Origin: an uncultured Chlorobiaceae bacterium
GTDB lineage: Bacteria; Bacteroidota; Chlorobiia; Chlorobiales; Chlorobiaceae
Direction of reading: 5' to 3'
NCBI GenBank assembly: GCA_903882665.1
Contig: CAIRXW010000017.1
Location: 48,781-112,780, forward strand
DNA: 64,000 bases
Shown here: piece after piece, positions 27,409-37,234 of the stretch
How the letters are laid out: the number at the start of each line of letters is the position of its first letter
How positions within the stretch are numbered: the stretch's first letter is position 1
The notes under the pieces: model-generated
Databases searched by the model: none
Seen by the model: the letters and a program-made list of their open reading frames with translations, nothing else
Told to the model about the DNA's origin: nothing
Made by a program: the position numbers and the translations under genes

Positions 27409-28107
27409 ATGCTGAACAAAAAACAGGCTTTTATTTTTGACATGGATGGAGTGCTGACCGATAACATGCAATTCCATGCAGACTCATGGGTCGAACTCTT
27501 CCGGGATTTCGGCCTTCAAGGACTTGACGCCGAACGATACCTGGTGGAAACGGCAGGCATGAAAGGCCTTGACGTACTCCGTTACTTTCTCGACCCGGAG
27601 ATCAGTGAACGGGAAGCTGAACGGCTTACCGAGCTGAAGGATTTTCTTTATCGGGTCATGTCGCGCGACCGCATCAAAGCGATGCCTGGTCTCGGACAAT
27701 TTCTTGATGATGCAAGCCAGCGGGGTGTCAAGCTTGGAATCGGCACCGGTGCAGGCCCGAAAAACATCGACTACGTCCTCGGAATCCTTGAAATGAGTGA
27801 CAAGTTCCAGGCCATTGTTGATCCTTTTCAGGTGCGTCACGGCAAGCCTCAGCCAGATATTTTTTTACGTGTCGCCACTCTTCTGGAGGTACCTCCATCG
27901 GCATGTATTGTCTTTGAGGATGCCATCCCTGGTGTTGAGGCTGCCAGAAAAGCTGGAATGCAGTGCGTTGCACTCACCACAACCAACAGCGCCGAGGCCT
28001 TCAGCCATTTCGATAATGTCCTGCAGGTCATCGACGATTTTACCCTCCTTTGTCCTGATGATCTCTTGAGAAAACTCAATGAGAAGCAACCCATGACCAT
28101 CTTATAA
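27409..28107 (+). CDS. HAD-superfamily phosphatase, beta-phosphoglucomutase-like
   Basis: 232-residue HAD hydrolase: nucleophile motif FDMDGVLTD at residues 10-18, alpha-helical cap to about residue 80, then motif II GIGTG, the motif III lysine in HGKPQPDIF and motif [14 protein letters not shown]. Subfamily IA members of this kind dephosphorylate small sugar phosphates or isomerise them; the substrate cannot be read here. It lies 6 bp after trpS and 8 bp before argS, so the three are co-transcribed. Confidence 0.87.
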   Translation: MLNKKQAFIFDMDGVLTDNMQFHADSWVELFRDFGLQGLDAERYLVETAGMKGLDVLRYFLDPEISEREAERLTELKDFLYRVMSRDRIKAMPGLGQFLDDASQRGVKLGIGTGAGPKNIDYVLGILEMSDKFQAIVDPFQVRHGKPQPDIFLRVATLLEVPPSACIVFEDAIPGVEAARKAGMQCVALTTTNSAEAFSHFDNVLQVIDDFTLLCPDDLLRKLNEKQPMTIL

Positions 28108-28115
28108 CGAATCTG

Positions 28116-29774
28116 ATGCAAGAATTTTTTCGTCCTCTTATCCATAGTGCCCTCTGCTCTGGAGGCATTACGACCGATAAACCAATCCAGATCGAACAGC
28201 CCGCCGACAAGAAGTTCGGCGACTTTTCGACAAACATAGCCTTGCTTACCGCCAGGGAGTGCAAAAGAAATCCCCGTGAACTCGCTCAAACCATTATCGA
28301 ACACCTGCATTTCCCTCCGGATACCATTGCCAAAGTAGAGGTTGCAGGTGCTGGATTCATCAACTTTTATCTCACACCGCACTTTATCATGCACTCAGTC
28401 GAGCAGGTGCTGCTTGAGGGTGACCGGTACGGAAACGGGAGCATTGGCCAGGGGAAAAAGGCTGTTGTTGAATATGTCAGCGCAAATCCTACCGGGCCGC
28501 TGACCATAGGACGTGGCCGGGGCGGCGTGCTTGGCGACTGCATTGCAAACCTCTTTGCAACCCAGGGCTTCGAGGTTACGAGGGAGTACTATTTCAATGA
28601 TGCCGGCCGACAGATGCAGATTCTGGGGGAATCCGTACGGCTCCGTTATCTTGAGCGCTGCGGCCAGGTGATCGAGTTCCCTGCTACCCATTACCAGGGT
28701 GAGTATATCGGCGATATTGCTGAAGAGATTTACCGTGATCATGGAACTGCATTTGCGGAAAACACGGAGATAGAGTTGTTCAAAAAAAGTGCGGAACAGG
28801 TCATTTTCACCTCAATTCGCAAGACGCTTGAACGCCTCAGCATCCGGCATGACTCATTTTTCAATGAACATAACCTCTACAAGCCCGATGAAAAGGGCAT
28901 TACCGCAAACCAGAACGTGATTGATGCCCTTGAAAACAAAGGATTCATCACAGAATACGATGGCGCAACCTGGTTTCAGACCACAAAAATCGGACAGGAA
29001 AAAGACAAGGTACTTGTCAAATCTTCAGGCGAACCGAGCTATCGCCTGCCCGATATTGCCTATCATATCACAAAGTTTGAGCGAGGCTTCGACATAATCG
29101 TCAATGTTTTCGGCGCCGACCATATTGACGAATACCCTGACGTGATTGAGGCCCTTAAAATTCTTGGTTACGACACGGGGCGAATCAAGGTCGCCATCAA
29201 CCAGTTTGTTACCACAACAGTTGACGGGCAAACCCTCAAAATGTCAACAAGAAAGGGCAACGCCGATCTGCTGGACGATCTGATTGACGATGTCGGAGCA
29301 GATGCTACCCGGCTCTTTTTTATCATGCGGGGCAAGGATTCACATCTGAACTTCGACGTTGAACTGGCTAAAAAACAGTCGAAGGACAATCCGGTCTTCT
29401 ATCTGCAATACGCCCATGCAAGAATTTGCAGCCTGTTGCGTATGGCCCGGCAGGAAATCGGATTTGAGGCGGCCTCCAGCGATGAGCACCATCTTCTGCA
29501 ACAGCTCGACTCACCGGCAGAACTGCAACTGGGATTTGCCCTGCTTGATTATCCGGATATGATCAAAACAAGCCTCCGTCTGCTTGAACCGCAAAAAATG
29601 GTCGAATACCTGCACTCCCTGGCTGAAGTTTTTCACCGATTCTACCAGGAGTGCCCTATTCTCAAAGCCGAACCGGATATCGCCAGGGCACGACTCTTGC
29701 TTTCATTGGCAACACGCCAGGTACTGCGTAACGGATTCAGGATTCTCGGCGTTTCAGCGCCTGAGTCGATGTAG
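28116..29774 (+). CDS. argS: Arginine--tRNA ligase
   Basis: Class Ia synthetase of 552 residues. N-terminal Arg-tRNA domain (about 1-100), then the catalytic core with [14 protein letters not shown] (about residues 124-137) and KMSTRKGN near residue 374, then the DALR anticodon domain. The HIGH tetrapeptide is replaced by TIGR here, noted separately as a finding. The stop lies 38 bp inside the convergent nadD gene. Single-copy essential gene. Confidence 0.95.
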   Translation: MQEFFRPLIHSALCSGGITTDKPIQIEQPADKKFGDFSTNIALLTARECKRNPRELAQTIIEHLHFPPDTIAKVEVAGAGFINFYLTPHFIMHSVEQVLLEGDRYGNGSIGQGKKAVVEYVSANPTGPLTIGRGRGGVLGDCIANLFATQGFEVTREYYFNDAGRQMQILGESVRLRYLERCGQVIEFPATHYQGEYIGDIAEEIYRDHGTAFAENTEIELFKKSAEQVIFTSIRKTLERLSIRHDSFFNEHNLYKPDEKGITANQNVIDALENKGFITEYDGATWFQTTKIGQEKDKVLVKSSGEPSYRLPDIAYHITKFERGFDIIVNVFGADHIDEYPDVIEALKILGYDTGRIKVAINQFVTTTVDGQTLKMSTRKGNADLLDDLIDDVGADATRLFFIMRGKDSHLNFDVELAKKQSKDNPVFYLQYAHARICSLLRMARQEIGFEAASSDEHHLLQQLDSPAELQLGFALLDYPDMIKTSLRLLEPQKMVEYLHSLAEVFHRFYQECPILKAEPDIARARLLLSLATRQVLRNGFRILGVSAPESM

Positions 29775-30372
29775 CCTGCTTCAAAGGATTTCGATAAAGC
29801 CCATGCTCTGTGATGTAACGATACACTGAAGGAGGGACAAGCCGGGAGAGAGAGAGCCCGGCAGCAACCGAATCCCTGATGAGCGTAGAGGAGAGGGGAG
29901 AGGTGAAATCGATAAATTTTATCTCTCCTTTGTGTCGAATGGCTTCTGGCTGCGGCTCACTCTGTCGGGTTGAGGCTCTGCTGAAGACCACAATATCACA
30001 CAACGAAAAAAGCACTTCAGGCTCCTTCCACAAGGAAAACTCCCTGAAGCTGTCTTCGCCGACCAGCAAAGTCAGTTTGAAGGTTGGGTAGAGATGGTGG
30101 AGATGGCGCATGAGATCGACCGTATAGGATGGCTGCTTTTTTTCAAGCTCCCATCCGCTGACCTCACTGGAGACCCCGGTACCATTGATTTCCCGGGAAA
30201 GCAGCTCCGCCATGCGTAACCGGTGCCCGTCGGTGGTACCTCTGTTTTGCTTGAACGGATTATTCGAAACCGAGATAATTATTCTGTCAAGCCCAAGCAG
30301 CTCTCTGGCAAAAAGAGAGAGCGCAAGATGGCCATTGTGCGGTGGATCGAAGGATGCACCGAAAACTGCCAT
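29737..30372 (-). CDS. nadD: Nicotinate-nucleotide adenylyltransferase
   Basis: Makes nicotinic acid adenine dinucleotide in NAD synthesis. The 211-residue protein starts [18 protein letters not shown], with the HxGH nucleotidyl-transfer motif at HNGH, and has the C-terminal SSTLIRDS motif (ISSTxxR type). ATG 30372 is chosen over a GTG two codons upstream. The tail is antisense to the end of argS (38 bp). Family assignment is firm. Confidence 0.93.
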   Translation of the reverse strand: MAVFGASFDPPHNGHLALSLFARELLGLDRIIISVSNNPFKQNRGTTDGHRLRMAELLSREINGTGVSSEVSGWELEKKQPSYTVDLMRHLHHLYPTFKLTLLVGEDSFREFSLWKEPEVLFSLCDIVVFSRASTRQSEPQPEAIRHKGEIKFIDFTSPLSSTLIRDSVAAGLSLSRLVPPSVYRYITEHGLYRNPLKQATSTQALKRRES

Positions 30373-30390
30373 ATGCACGACTAACGCTGA

Positions 30391-31284
30391 TCAGTTTTTG
30401 AAATTCCGGTTGATTTTCTCCCTGACACCCTTCATCTCTTTCTGTTTTTCAGGGAAATGCTGTACGTACTGGTCGAGCGCCTGCCCTGCATCAAACCACT
30501 TTTTGCGCTTCATCAAGACCTCAATTTTTGCAGCAAGAGCCTGCTTGAAGTATACGGTATCAGCATAACCTTTGATAACCTCGTCGTAAAAGATAACAGC
30601 AGCTTTATACTTTTTGAGCTGAACATACTGACGGGCTATAAAATAAGAGTTTTTAGCCAGTTTTTCCCTCAGCACAGGAACCGCCTTTTCAGCATATTTC
30701 AAACTGTCAATCCGGGAATATTGAGCCGTTGCCGCCGCCAGGTTCTGCTTATAAACGGCATTCCCTGGATTAATCTTCAGTAGTTCCTTGTAGGTCTCAA
30801 CATCGCTGGAAATCTTCGATGAATCCGTCATAGGATAGAGTTCCAGGTAGAGGCCAAACTGTTCTATGGCTTTGTTGGTATATTGCTGATCAAGTTCAAA
30901 ATGAGGAGAGAGCTTTTCATAGGATTTTGCAAGCAGAAACTGTGACGTTCTTGCGTAAGGGGTAGAGGAAATCTGCTGCTGCAACCTTGTAAACATCTCC
31001 GCAGAAAGAATATACTGGCCGGAACGATAATATGACTGTGCAAGGTAATAAAGCACATCATCCTCAAGAGCCGTGGCCCGGGATGTAAAAAGCAGTGATT
31101 CAAACCCTATCGCCGCTTCATTGTAATCGCCCTTGTCGTACAACTTCTGTGCCTTGGCATATCCTTCATTCACGCGCTCTGTTGCGGTCGTTGCCGGCTT
31201 TGAGGATGAACAGCCGGAACTCATCAGTAACCCCATCGCAAAAAGGATCACTGCTGAACGTGAAAAAAATCTGGTAACCGACAT
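30391..31284 (-). CDS. bamD: Outer membrane assembly lipoprotein BamD
   Basis: BamD is a TPR lipoprotein of the BAM complex that inserts beta-barrel proteins in the outer membrane. The 297-residue protein has a lipoprotein signal with lipobox SSGC at about residues 23-26 and repeated tetratricopeptide-like helix pairs (for example LYDKGDYNEAAIGFESLL, YYLAQSYYRSGQYILSAEMF). Length slightly longer than E. coli BamD. It lies next to nadD on the same strand, 18 bp apart, and downstream of tRNA-Ala. Confidence 0.85.
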   Translation of the reverse strand: MSVTRFFSRSAVILFAMGLLMSSGCSSSKPATTATERVNEGYAKAQKLYDKGDYNEAAIGFESLLFTSRATALEDDVLYYLAQSYYRSGQYILSAEMFTRLQQQISSTPYARTSQFLLAKSYEKLSPHFELDQQYTNKAIEQFGLYLELYPMTDSSKISSDVETYKELLKINPGNAVYKQNLAAATAQYSRIDSLKYAEKAVPVLREKLAKNSYFIARQYVQLKKYKAAVIFYDEVIKGYADTVYFKQALAAKIEVLMKRKKWFDAGQALDQYVQHFPEKQKEMKGVREKINRNFKN

Positions 31285-31369
31285 AGAATAACTCCATTAT
31301 TCTTTTTATGGAAAAGAGGAAAGATATAATACGAAACTCCGGAAAAAGAGCCCGCTGCGAAATTTTTTG

Positions 31370-31442
31370 TGGAGCTTAGGGGAGTCGAACCCCTGACCTT
31401 CTCATTGCGAACGAGACGCTCTACCAACTGAGCTAAAGCCCC
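31370..31442 (-). tRNA. tRNA-Ala (anticodon CGC)
   Basis: A 73-nt cloverleaf on the minus strand. Acceptor GGGGCTT pairs with AAGCTCC and contains the G3:U70 pair that identifies alanine; the D arm is GCTC/GAGC, the anticodon stem TCTCG/TGAGA encloses TTCGCAA, giving anticodon CGC (reads GCG), and the T arm is AGGGG TTCGACT CCCCT. The CCA end is not encoded. Confidence 0.95.
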
Positions 31443-31451
31443 GGCCATTCA

Positions 31452-31480
31452 ATTCTACAAATTTTCAGTACTACACGCAA
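31452..31480 (-). promoter_or_regulatory. Promoter of tRNA-Ala
   Basis: Minus strand: -35 TTGCGT (31480-31475), 17 bp, -10 TAGAAT (31457-31452), placing the start point around base 31445, right before the tRNA 5' end. Confidence 0.55.
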
Positions 31481-31494
31481 ATTGCATTTCAACA

Positions 31495-31525
31495 GCAAAA
31501 AAAATAGCCTGCGCGAGCAGGCTAT
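31495..31525 (-). terminator. Terminator of the atp operon
   Basis: Minus-strand stem ATAGCCTGC / GCAGGCTAT with a four-base loop, followed by at least seven T. It lies about 45 bp after the atpH stop and separates the F0 operon from tRNA-Ala. Confidence 0.88.
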
Positions 31526-31570
31526 TGACTATTGAGTTCTTCGATGAAGAGCGCAGGTCACCTGCCTGTT

Positions 31571-32107
31571 TCAGGAGACAAGGGTACGACGGAGCAATTG
31601 AAGCTGATGACTGATGGTTCCATCGTAAATCGTATCACCAATTTTGATAGCAACACCGCCAATAAACTGCTCATTGACAAGCATCGTTGGCCTTATTTTT
31701 TTGCCAGTGAATGCCGCAATCTTCGTCACCAGTTCGCCAGCCTGTTCATCAGAAAGCTGAACCGCGCTGGTAATCTCAACGTTAATCACCCCTCGTTTTT
31801 CATCAAGCAGGACTTGAAACTCATCAATAATTTCAGGCAAAAGCCCAGCACGTTTTTTTCTGGCAACCAGCTTTAAAAACAGGAACATTTTCTCCCCGAT
31901 CGAATCGCGGAAGATCTCTTCGAGTATATGAATTTTCTTGTCGCCTTTAACAAGAGGACTCCGCAGGGCATGAACGAGATCACGGGAGTTTTCAAGAACC
32001 TCCTTGATCACTTGCAACTCATCAACAATAAGATCAAGAAAATTACCCTCTTCTGCTGCTGACAAAAGAGCAGAGGCATATCGACGGCTTGCAATGAGAC
32101 TTGACAT
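31571..32107 (-). CDS. atpH: ATP synthase F1 delta subunit
   Basis: Delta/OSCP subunit that joins the F1 head to the peripheral stalk. The 178-residue protein begins with the six-helix N-terminal domain (RRYASALLSAAEEG) and ends with the OSCP C-terminal signature GGVAIKIGDTIYDGTISHQL. Last gene of atpZIBEFH, 15 bp after atpF and followed by the terminator. F1 subunits alpha, beta, gamma and epsilon are not in this window. Confidence 0.93.
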   Translation of the reverse strand: MSSLIASRRYASALLSAAEEGNFLDLIVDELQVIKEVLENSRDLVHALRSPLVKGDKKIHILEEIFRDSIGEKMFLFLKLVARKKRAGLLPEIIDEFQVLLDEKRGVINVEITSAVQLSDEQAGELVTKIAAFTGKKIRPTMLVNEQFIGGVAIKIGDTIYDGTISHQLQLLRRTLVS

Positions 32108-32122
32108 GACAGTGAGCAGTTT

Positions 32123-32650
32123 TCAGTTACGTTTTGTTGAAAGATCCTGAATCATGCTGTCAACAATCTTTTTTTGCATGTCAGCATCAAGAGCGGTCTT
32201 GATAATTTTTTCAGCACCCTTGACGGCAAGATCAGCAACTTCATTCCTCAGCACATCGAGCGCACGGCGTTTTTCCTGTTCAATTTCATCTTTTGCCGAA
32301 GCGATCATTTTTTTCGCCTCTGCCTGAGCCTTGTCGGTAAAATCAGCGCGAAGCTTTTCAGCATAATCCTTTCCTTCACGGATGATCCTGTCAGATTCAG
32401 CATCAGCCTTTGCAAGCAATTCCCTGTTTTTACGCAGAATGGCCTCAGACTCATCCTTTGCCTGATGCGCACGGTCAATAGAGGACTGAATTCCCTTTTC
32501 CCGCTCTTCCAAAGCGCCAAGAATAGGGCCCCAGGCTATTTTCTTCAGTATAAGCAACACAATGACGAATGTTACCGCAGTCCAAAAAATAAGGCCGGGG
32601 TTCGGGCTCAGAAGACTACCGGCAAGAAGTATAATTCCTGACGTAAGCAT
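32123..32650 (-). CDS. atpF: ATP synthase F0 subunit b
   Basis: Peripheral stalk subunit, 175 residues: one N-terminal membrane helix (residues about 15-38, [17 protein letters not shown]) followed by a long charged alpha-helical coiled coil rich in Glu/Lys/Ala/Asp. ATG 32650 is chosen over an in-frame TTG at 32656. A hairpin precedes the gene; see the atpE-atpF intergenic feature. Confidence 0.92.
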   Translation of the reverse strand: MLTSGIILLAGSLLSPNPGLIFWTAVTFVIVLLILKKIAWGPILGALEEREKGIQSSIDRAHQAKDESEAILRKNRELLAKADAESDRIIREGKDYAEKLRADFTDKAQAEAKKMIASAKDEIEQEKRRALDVLRNEVADLAVKGAEKIIKTALDADMQKKIVDSMIQDLSTKRN

Positions 32651-32680
32651 GAACAATGTTTCCGTTAACGATTAATAAAG

Positions 32681-32717
32681 CCCGATTGCGACCTGAAGCA
32701 GTTCAGCCGCAATCGGG
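32681..32717 (-). promoter_or_regulatory. Intercistronic hairpin between atpE and atpF
   Basis: A strong hairpin: CCCGATTGCG pairs with CGCAATCGGG, with an inner CTGAA/TTCAG continuation and a 4-nt loop. No T-run follows, so it is not a standard terminator; it could block 3' exonuclease or partly attenuate, keeping atpE mRNA (c subunit is needed in many copies) above that of atpF and atpH. The structure is seen; the role is inferred. Confidence 0.6.
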
Positions 32718-32753
32718 ATATCTTCTGTATCGAATCTGTAAAACCGCTCAGTC

Positions 32754-32981
32754 TTACTTAAGAGCAAGAAGCACACAGATAACTTCACCGAACAGGGCAA
32801 CACCCTCAATAAGAGCTGCGGCAATAATCATGGTAGTACGGATATCAGAAGTAGCTTCAGGCTGACGGGCTGTACCCTCAGCGGCTGAAGCCGCAATATT
32901 GCCAATACCAAGGCCCGCACCAATAACTGCCAGACCGGCGCCAAGACCTGCACCTAAATAAGCTAAACCTAAACCTTCCAT
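32754..32981 (-). CDS. atpE: ATP synthase F0 subunit c
   Basis: 75-residue proteolipid forming the rotor ring. Two membrane helices: the first with the glycine repeat GAGLGAGLAVIGAGLGIG, the second with the ion-carrying glutamate in AALIEGVALFGEV (about residue 59), joined by the loop ARQPEA. Glycine rather than Ser/Thr follows the glutamate, so I read it as proton-type, with low certainty. A strong GGAGGTAA site precedes the ATG. Confidence 0.94.
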   Translation of the reverse strand: MEGLGLAYLGAGLGAGLAVIGAGLGIGNIAASAAEGTARQPEATSDIRTTMIIAAALIEGVALFGEVICVLLALK

Positions 32982-33100
32982 CTTGTAATTACCTCCGTTT
33001 ATTTGTTGTAAGTTTTTTGCTAAAGGATAATTAGCAGTTTTGAAACCGGCGAATAAAAAACATAAAGAAAAACTTGTCCCCTGACAATCCCAAAATCATT

Positions 33101-34138
33101 TTAATGATGAGCAACTGCTGCTTCATGCTCGTCATGTCCCTCGTGTGCAGTGGCGAGACCGATAAAGAGCGCTGAAAGCATGGTAAAAACAAATGCCTGC
33201 AGGAACGCAACGAACAGCTCAAGCAGATAGATGAAAATGGCAAATGGAACCGAAACTGCTACAGCCACAATATAACTTTTCAGAATGAAGCTGATGAAGA
33301 TCAGACTGAGAATGATGATATGACCCGCTGTCATGTTGGCAAAGAGACGTACGGTAAGCGCGAAGGGCTTCGTAAATTGACCGATTATCTCAATGGGAAC
33401 CATGATGATCCAGAGCGACCAGTGGGTTCCTGCGGTAAGATGCTGAAGATAGCCTTTGACTCCGTGGGCTCTGAAGGCGGCAATCTGGGTGACAAAGAAG
33501 GTGAATATGGAAAGCGTGAGGGTTACGTTGACGTTGCCAGTCGCCGTTGCACCGTAGGGAATAAGACCAAGAAGGTTACAAAAGAGGATAAAAAAGAAAA
33601 TCGTCAGCAGGTAAGGAAGGTGCTTTTCATATCCATGCCCGATATTTGACTTGGCCACATCAAGCCGGATAAACTCGACAAGCGCCTCCATGGCATTGGC
33701 CAGCCCCTTGGGAGCCTGACGGGAATTCATGGTCTTGTATTTACCTCCAACAATGGAAAAGACAATCAAAAGTGCTGCCGATACAAGCCAGAGCATCACC
33801 ACATGCTTGGTCACGGAGATATCCAGACCGCCCAGCACCGGCACAGAGGCAGGTATTGACAGATGGGGAAGCGAGACCTCTCCAAAAGGCTCAAACGTCA
33901 AAACACCCTTGTCGAGGATATGATGCATGATAACATCACCAGCTTTTTCCTCTTCAGGAGCCGCCTCGGCTCCGCCATGTGCAACCTCAACCGCAGGAGC
34001 TGCAGCCACATTTCCGGAAACACCGGAAGAGTGCTCCGAAGAAGCTGACGCAACGCCAAATCCACAGAGGATAAGAGGCAGGAGAACCGCAAAAACCTTG
34101 ATGATAGCCTTGGGCTTTGTAACGCGTAACCGTTTCAT
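33101..34138 (-). CDS. atpB: ATP synthase F0 subunit a
   Basis: Stator channel subunit, 345 residues. It has a cleavable N-terminal signal ([18 protein letters not shown]) and a long Ala/Glu-rich periplasmic segment before the membrane domain, longer than E. coli subunit a (271). The essential arginine lies in [13 protein letters not shown] and the C-terminus is His-rich ([14 protein letters not shown]). ATG 34138 overlaps the upstream gene stop (ATGA). Confidence 0.93.
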   Translation of the reverse strand: MKRLRVTKPKAIIKVFAVLLPLILCGFGVASASSEHSSGVSGNVAAAPAVEVAHGGAEAAPEEEKAGDVIMHHILDKGVLTFEPFGEVSLPHLSIPASVPVLGGLDISVTKHVVMLWLVSAALLIVFSIVGGKYKTMNSRQAPKGLANAMEALVEFIRLDVAKSNIGHGYEKHLPYLLTIFFFILFCNLLGLIPYGATATGNVNVTLTLSIFTFFVTQIAAFRAHGVKGYLQHLTAGTHWSLWIIMVPIEIIGQFTKPFALTVRLFANMTAGHIIILSLIFISFILKSYIVAVAVSVPFAIFIYLLELFVAFLQAFVFTMLSALFIGLATAHEGHDEHEAAVAHH

Positions 34139-34521
34139 GCAGTATTCTTTTTCTGTTTGTTTTTCTTTTGATACCCGAGAATCTCAACGATCACATAAAT
34201 ACAGTAAAAAGCAAAAAAGGAGAAGACAAAATCATTGACAACGGCAAGATTTCTGATAATCACGACAGCAACAAGCACCATCAAGAGAAGCAACCGGACT
34301 GTCAGACCCCCGAAAACAACCTTTGTGAAGAGCGCTGAATCCTTGTCAAATGCATACTCAAAAAGCAGATAACCCGCGGCTGTATTACACACCACCATTA
34401 TCCATGCAAGAAAGAGCGAGGATAAATCAACACCACCAGACCCGAGAGCCCAGAAAATTAACCCCCATAAAATGATGGACAAGATACATAACTTAATAAA
34501 AAATTCAAACAATGGCTTCAT
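34135..34521 (-). CDS. ATP synthase-associated membrane protein (AtpI-like)
   Basis: 128 residues with four hydrophobic segments and a basic C-terminus (KKNKQKKN). It sits exactly where AtpI-type assembly proteins lie, before atpB with an ATGA overlap; AtpI proteins help c-ring assembly or Mg2+ supply. I assign it from position and topology, since the sequence is poorly conserved. Confidence 0.7.
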   Translation of the reverse strand: MKPLFEFFIKLCILSIILWGLIFWALGSGGVDLSSLFLAWIMVVCNTAAGYLLFEYAFDKDSALFTKVVFGGLTVRLLLLMVLVAVVIIRNLAVVNDFVFSFFAFYCIYVIVEILGYQKKNKQKKNTA

Positions 34522-34569
34522 ATCTACCGCTTCTTTCTTGATTAACCGTCATAATGACGCTGAAATATG

Positions 34570-34815
34570 CTACTTCCCCTTGTTTGCCGCCCGCACGACC
34601 TTCATGAGAAGAAGGGCCATTCCAGCCATGCCAACCAGGACTCCAAACAGAAAGAGCCATGGTGATGTCCCGAAATTGCTGTCTGCCCAATATCCCAGCA
34701 GGACAAAAAAGGCAAAGCTTACGGCAATCTGCAAACCAAGTCCCATGTAATCAGAAAGCGCACGGGCGGAACGCCCTAAATTATCCGAAAACCTCTCCTC
34801 TTCAGGTTTTGTCAT
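34570..34815 (-). CDS. atpZ: AtpZ/AtpI-family F0F1 ATPase accessory protein
   Basis: 81-residue membrane protein: two hydrophobic segments (LGLQIAVSFAFFVLLGYW and WLFLFGVLVGMAGMALLLM) around a short loop ADSNFGTSP, as in the AtpZ/AtpI family that accompanies bacterial ATP synthase operons. ATG 34815 is chosen over a GTG one codon upstream. First gene of the operon; 48 bp separate it from the next gene. Confidence 0.82.
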   Translation of the reverse strand: MTKPEEERFSDNLGRSARALSDYMGLGLQIAVSFAFFVLLGYWADSNFGTSPWLFLFGVLVGMAGMALLLMKVVRAANKGK

Positions 34816-35038
34816 CACCGATAACCCTTGTTTACATTCCGACCGCTATTTCTGCGAGAAAAAGAGCTCATGGTGCTCAAGCAATGAGCACACCCCGACC
34901 TTCGAAGATAATACTCTTCATGAAATAATGAACCCTTTACCGGTAATTCTTCCTCTGCATGGGTGACCCTGTTGAGAAAATAATTTATTTTAACAAAAAA
35001 ATGCTTTTTCAAAATATCGACGACGCAGCTTGCAAAAA

Positions 35039-35872
35039 ATGGAAAATCCTGCAAAAAATTCGATAACCCCGACAACGCCAAACAGTGTCACTTCATCACT
35101 CCGGACAGAACGATATATTGTGCCTGACTGCTTCCGGCCTTACCATGGGCTCATCGCTCTGCAAAGCACCAGAAACGGCGGAATAAGTGACGGAGCCTTT
35201 TCATCATTGAACCTCGGAATAAATACCGGGGATCTTGAAGAACGGGTTCACAAAAACATCATGCGCCTCTGCGCCTCCGCAGACATCAATCCCGAATGCA
35301 TGGTCACCTCACGGCAAGTACACGGCACAGAGATACTCCTTGCCGAAAAACCGGGGAATTATGACGGTTATGACGCACTCATTACGGACAAAAAAAATCT
35401 GTTCCTCTGTATCTTTACCGCAGACTGCTATCCTGTGCTCATTTACGATCCACGTCATCATGCTTCCGGTGCGGTTCATGCCGGATGGAAAGGGAGTGCC
35501 GGAGGCATTGTGATAAAAACCATTGACGCCATGAAGAAGCGCTTTAATTCTCTTCCGGAAGAGTGCCTTGCCTACATCGGAACGGGAATTTCGCATGAGG
35601 CCTATGAGGTTGGCCGGGAGGTCGCCCAGGAGTTTCCGGCCGGAAGCTACCAGCGCTCCCCCGACAGGAATAACGAAGAAAAATATCTGCTCAATCTTGC
35701 CCTGGTCAACTATCGGCAACTGCTTGCATCAGGAATTCCTCCTTCGAATATCGAGAGCTCGCCCTTTTGCTCAGTTCGCGACAGCTACCTGTTTTTTTCC
35801 CACCGGCGTGATCAAGGCAAAACCGGACGTATGGTCAGCCTGATCGGCGTCAACCAGGGGGAACGCACCTGA
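35039..35872 (+). CDS. pgeF: Purine nucleoside phosphorylase/editing factor of the YfiH (DUF152) family
   Basis: Family once called laccase-like; PgeF in E. coli removes L-serine mis-incorporated in UDP-MurNAc peptides, and related proteins cleave purine nucleosides. The 277-residue protein has the conserved VTSRQVHGTEI, FTADCYPVLIYDP and VHAGWKGSAGGI motifs with their metal-binding His and Cys. ATG 35039 is chosen over the TTG at 35030. Divergent from atpZ over about 220 bp, in which I see nothing else. Confidence 0.88.
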   Translation: MENPAKNSITPTTPNSVTSSLRTERYIVPDCFRPYHGLIALQSTRNGGISDGAFSSLNLGINTGDLEERVHKNIMRLCASADINPECMVTSRQVHGTEILLAEKPGNYDGYDALITDKKNLFLCIFTADCYPVLIYDPRHHASGAVHAGWKGSAGGIVIKTIDAMKKRFNSLPEECLAYIGTGISHEAYEVGREVAQEFPAGSYQRSPDRNNEEKYLLNLALVNYRQLLASGIPPSNIESSPFCSVRDSYLFFSHRRDQGKTGRMVSLIGVNQGERT

Positions 35873-35908
35873 CGGGTTCAGGGAGATGAAACTGAATCGA
35901 CTGATTTT

Positions 35909-37201
35909 TCAGGTACAGCTCCGTCCATAGCAGCCATACAGTTCATGGGCTTGACGGCAGATATCCTCACTGAAATCGGGATGAGCAATGGTTGCAAGTG
36001 CTTCAGCTCTCTGGCGAAGATTTTTGCCATGCAGATTAACAATCCCGAACTCGGTAACAACGTACTGCACATGAGCCCTTGTGGTGACAACACCTGCCCC
36101 CGGTTTAAGCTGCGGAACTATGCGCGACAGGCCGCTTTTTGTGGTTGAGGGCAAGGCAATAATCGGCTTCCCACCTTCAGAGAGTGCAGCCCCCCTGATA
36201 AAATCCATCTGTCCGCCAACACCGGAATAAAATTTCTGCCCGATCGAATCTGCACAGACCTGGCCAGACATGTCGATTTCAAGAGCACTGTTGATTGCCG
36301 TCACCCGTGGATTTCGCCTGATTTCCCGGGTATCGTTGACATAGTCAGAGGGGAGCATTTCGACCAGCGGATTATCATCAACAAAATCATACAGCCGACG
36401 AGTGCCAACAAGAAAGCTTGCGACCATGATCTCCTTATGGCTTCGCTTTTTGCGGCCGTTGATCACCCCCTTTTCGACAAGATCAATCACTCCGTCCGAA
36501 AACATCTCGGAATGAATACCAAGATCGCGGTGGCCGGAAAGTGCGGCAAGTGTGGCGTCAGGAATTGCGCCGATTCCCAACTGCAGCGTCGCACCGTCTT
36601 CGACAATGGAGGCAACATGACGACCAATACGAATCTCGATATCACTCAATTGGTGACGGGGAGTTTCAGGAATGGGGTCGTCCACATCAACCATTGCATG
36701 AATCTTGCTGATATGAAGCATCCCTTCACCATGGGTACGGGGCATGTTCGGGTTCACCTGGGCAATAACCATCTTTGCTGCATGCACGGCTGCAAGGGTA
36801 GCATCAACCGAAACCCCGAGAGAGCAGTAGCCATGACGGTCAGGAGGAGAGACGTGCACAAGCGCCACGTCAAGCGGAAGTATCCTGTTATAAAAAAGGG
36901 AAGGGACGTCACTCAGAAAAACCGGAATGGCATCACCATCACCATTCTGTACTGACTTGCGTACATTTTTGCCCACAAACAGGGCATTCAAACGGAAACT
37001 TTCACGATATTCCGGCCTTGCGTATGGAGCATCACCCTCAGTGTGAAGGCTTACAATTTCTACATTTCTCAGCTCTTCCGAGCGCTGAACCATCGCCTCA
37101 ATCAAACGCTGCGGTGTTGCAGCAGCAGTATGCAAAAAAACCCTGTCTCCCGACTTTATTCTCGCAACCGCATCCTCTGCGGAAAGCTTGCAATAATCCA
37201 T
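35909..37201 (-). CDS. Acetyl-CoA hydrolase/4-hydroxybutyrate CoA-transferase family protein
   Basis: 430-residue CoA-transferase (AcetylCoA_hydro N- and C-terminal domains). Seen: VHVSPPDRHGYCSLGVSVD, GIGAIPDATLAAL, the catalytic Glu in HSEMFSDG near residue 230, and the CoA-binding YSGVGGQMDF. Members move CoA between acetate, butyrate, succinate or hydroxybutyrate, or hydrolyse acetyl-CoA; the partner acid is not readable. Downstream of ftsZ on the same strand with a 33 bp gap; convergent with pgeF. Confidence 0.85.
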   Translation of the reverse strand: MDYCKLSAEDAVARIKSGDRVFLHTAAATPQRLIEAMVQRSEELRNVEIVSLHTEGDAPYARPEYRESFRLNALFVGKNVRKSVQNGDGDAIPVFLSDVPSLFYNRILPLDVALVHVSPPDRHGYCSLGVSVDATLAAVHAAKMVIAQVNPNMPRTHGEGMLHISKIHAMVDVDDPIPETPRHQLSDIEIRIGRHVASIVEDGATLQLGIGAIPDATLAALSGHRDLGIHSEMFSDGVIDLVEKGVINGRKKRSHKEIMVASFLVGTRRLYDFVDDNPLVEMLPSDYVNDTREIRRNPRVTAINSALEIDMSGQVCADSIGQKFYSGVGGQMDFIRGAALSEGGKPIIALPSTTKSGLSRIVPQLKPGAGVVTTRAHVQYVVTEFGIVNLHGKNLRQRAEALATIAHPDFSEDICRQAHELYGCYGRSCT

Positions 37202-37234
37202 TAATTCCTTTACTTGTTTGTTTGAAAAGTCCTG

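Noticed and set aside
34815..35081. An 88-codon frame on the minus strand between atpZ and pgeF
   Set aside because: Overlaps the start of pgeF, lacks a ribosome site and has no recognisable pattern; more likely intergenic.
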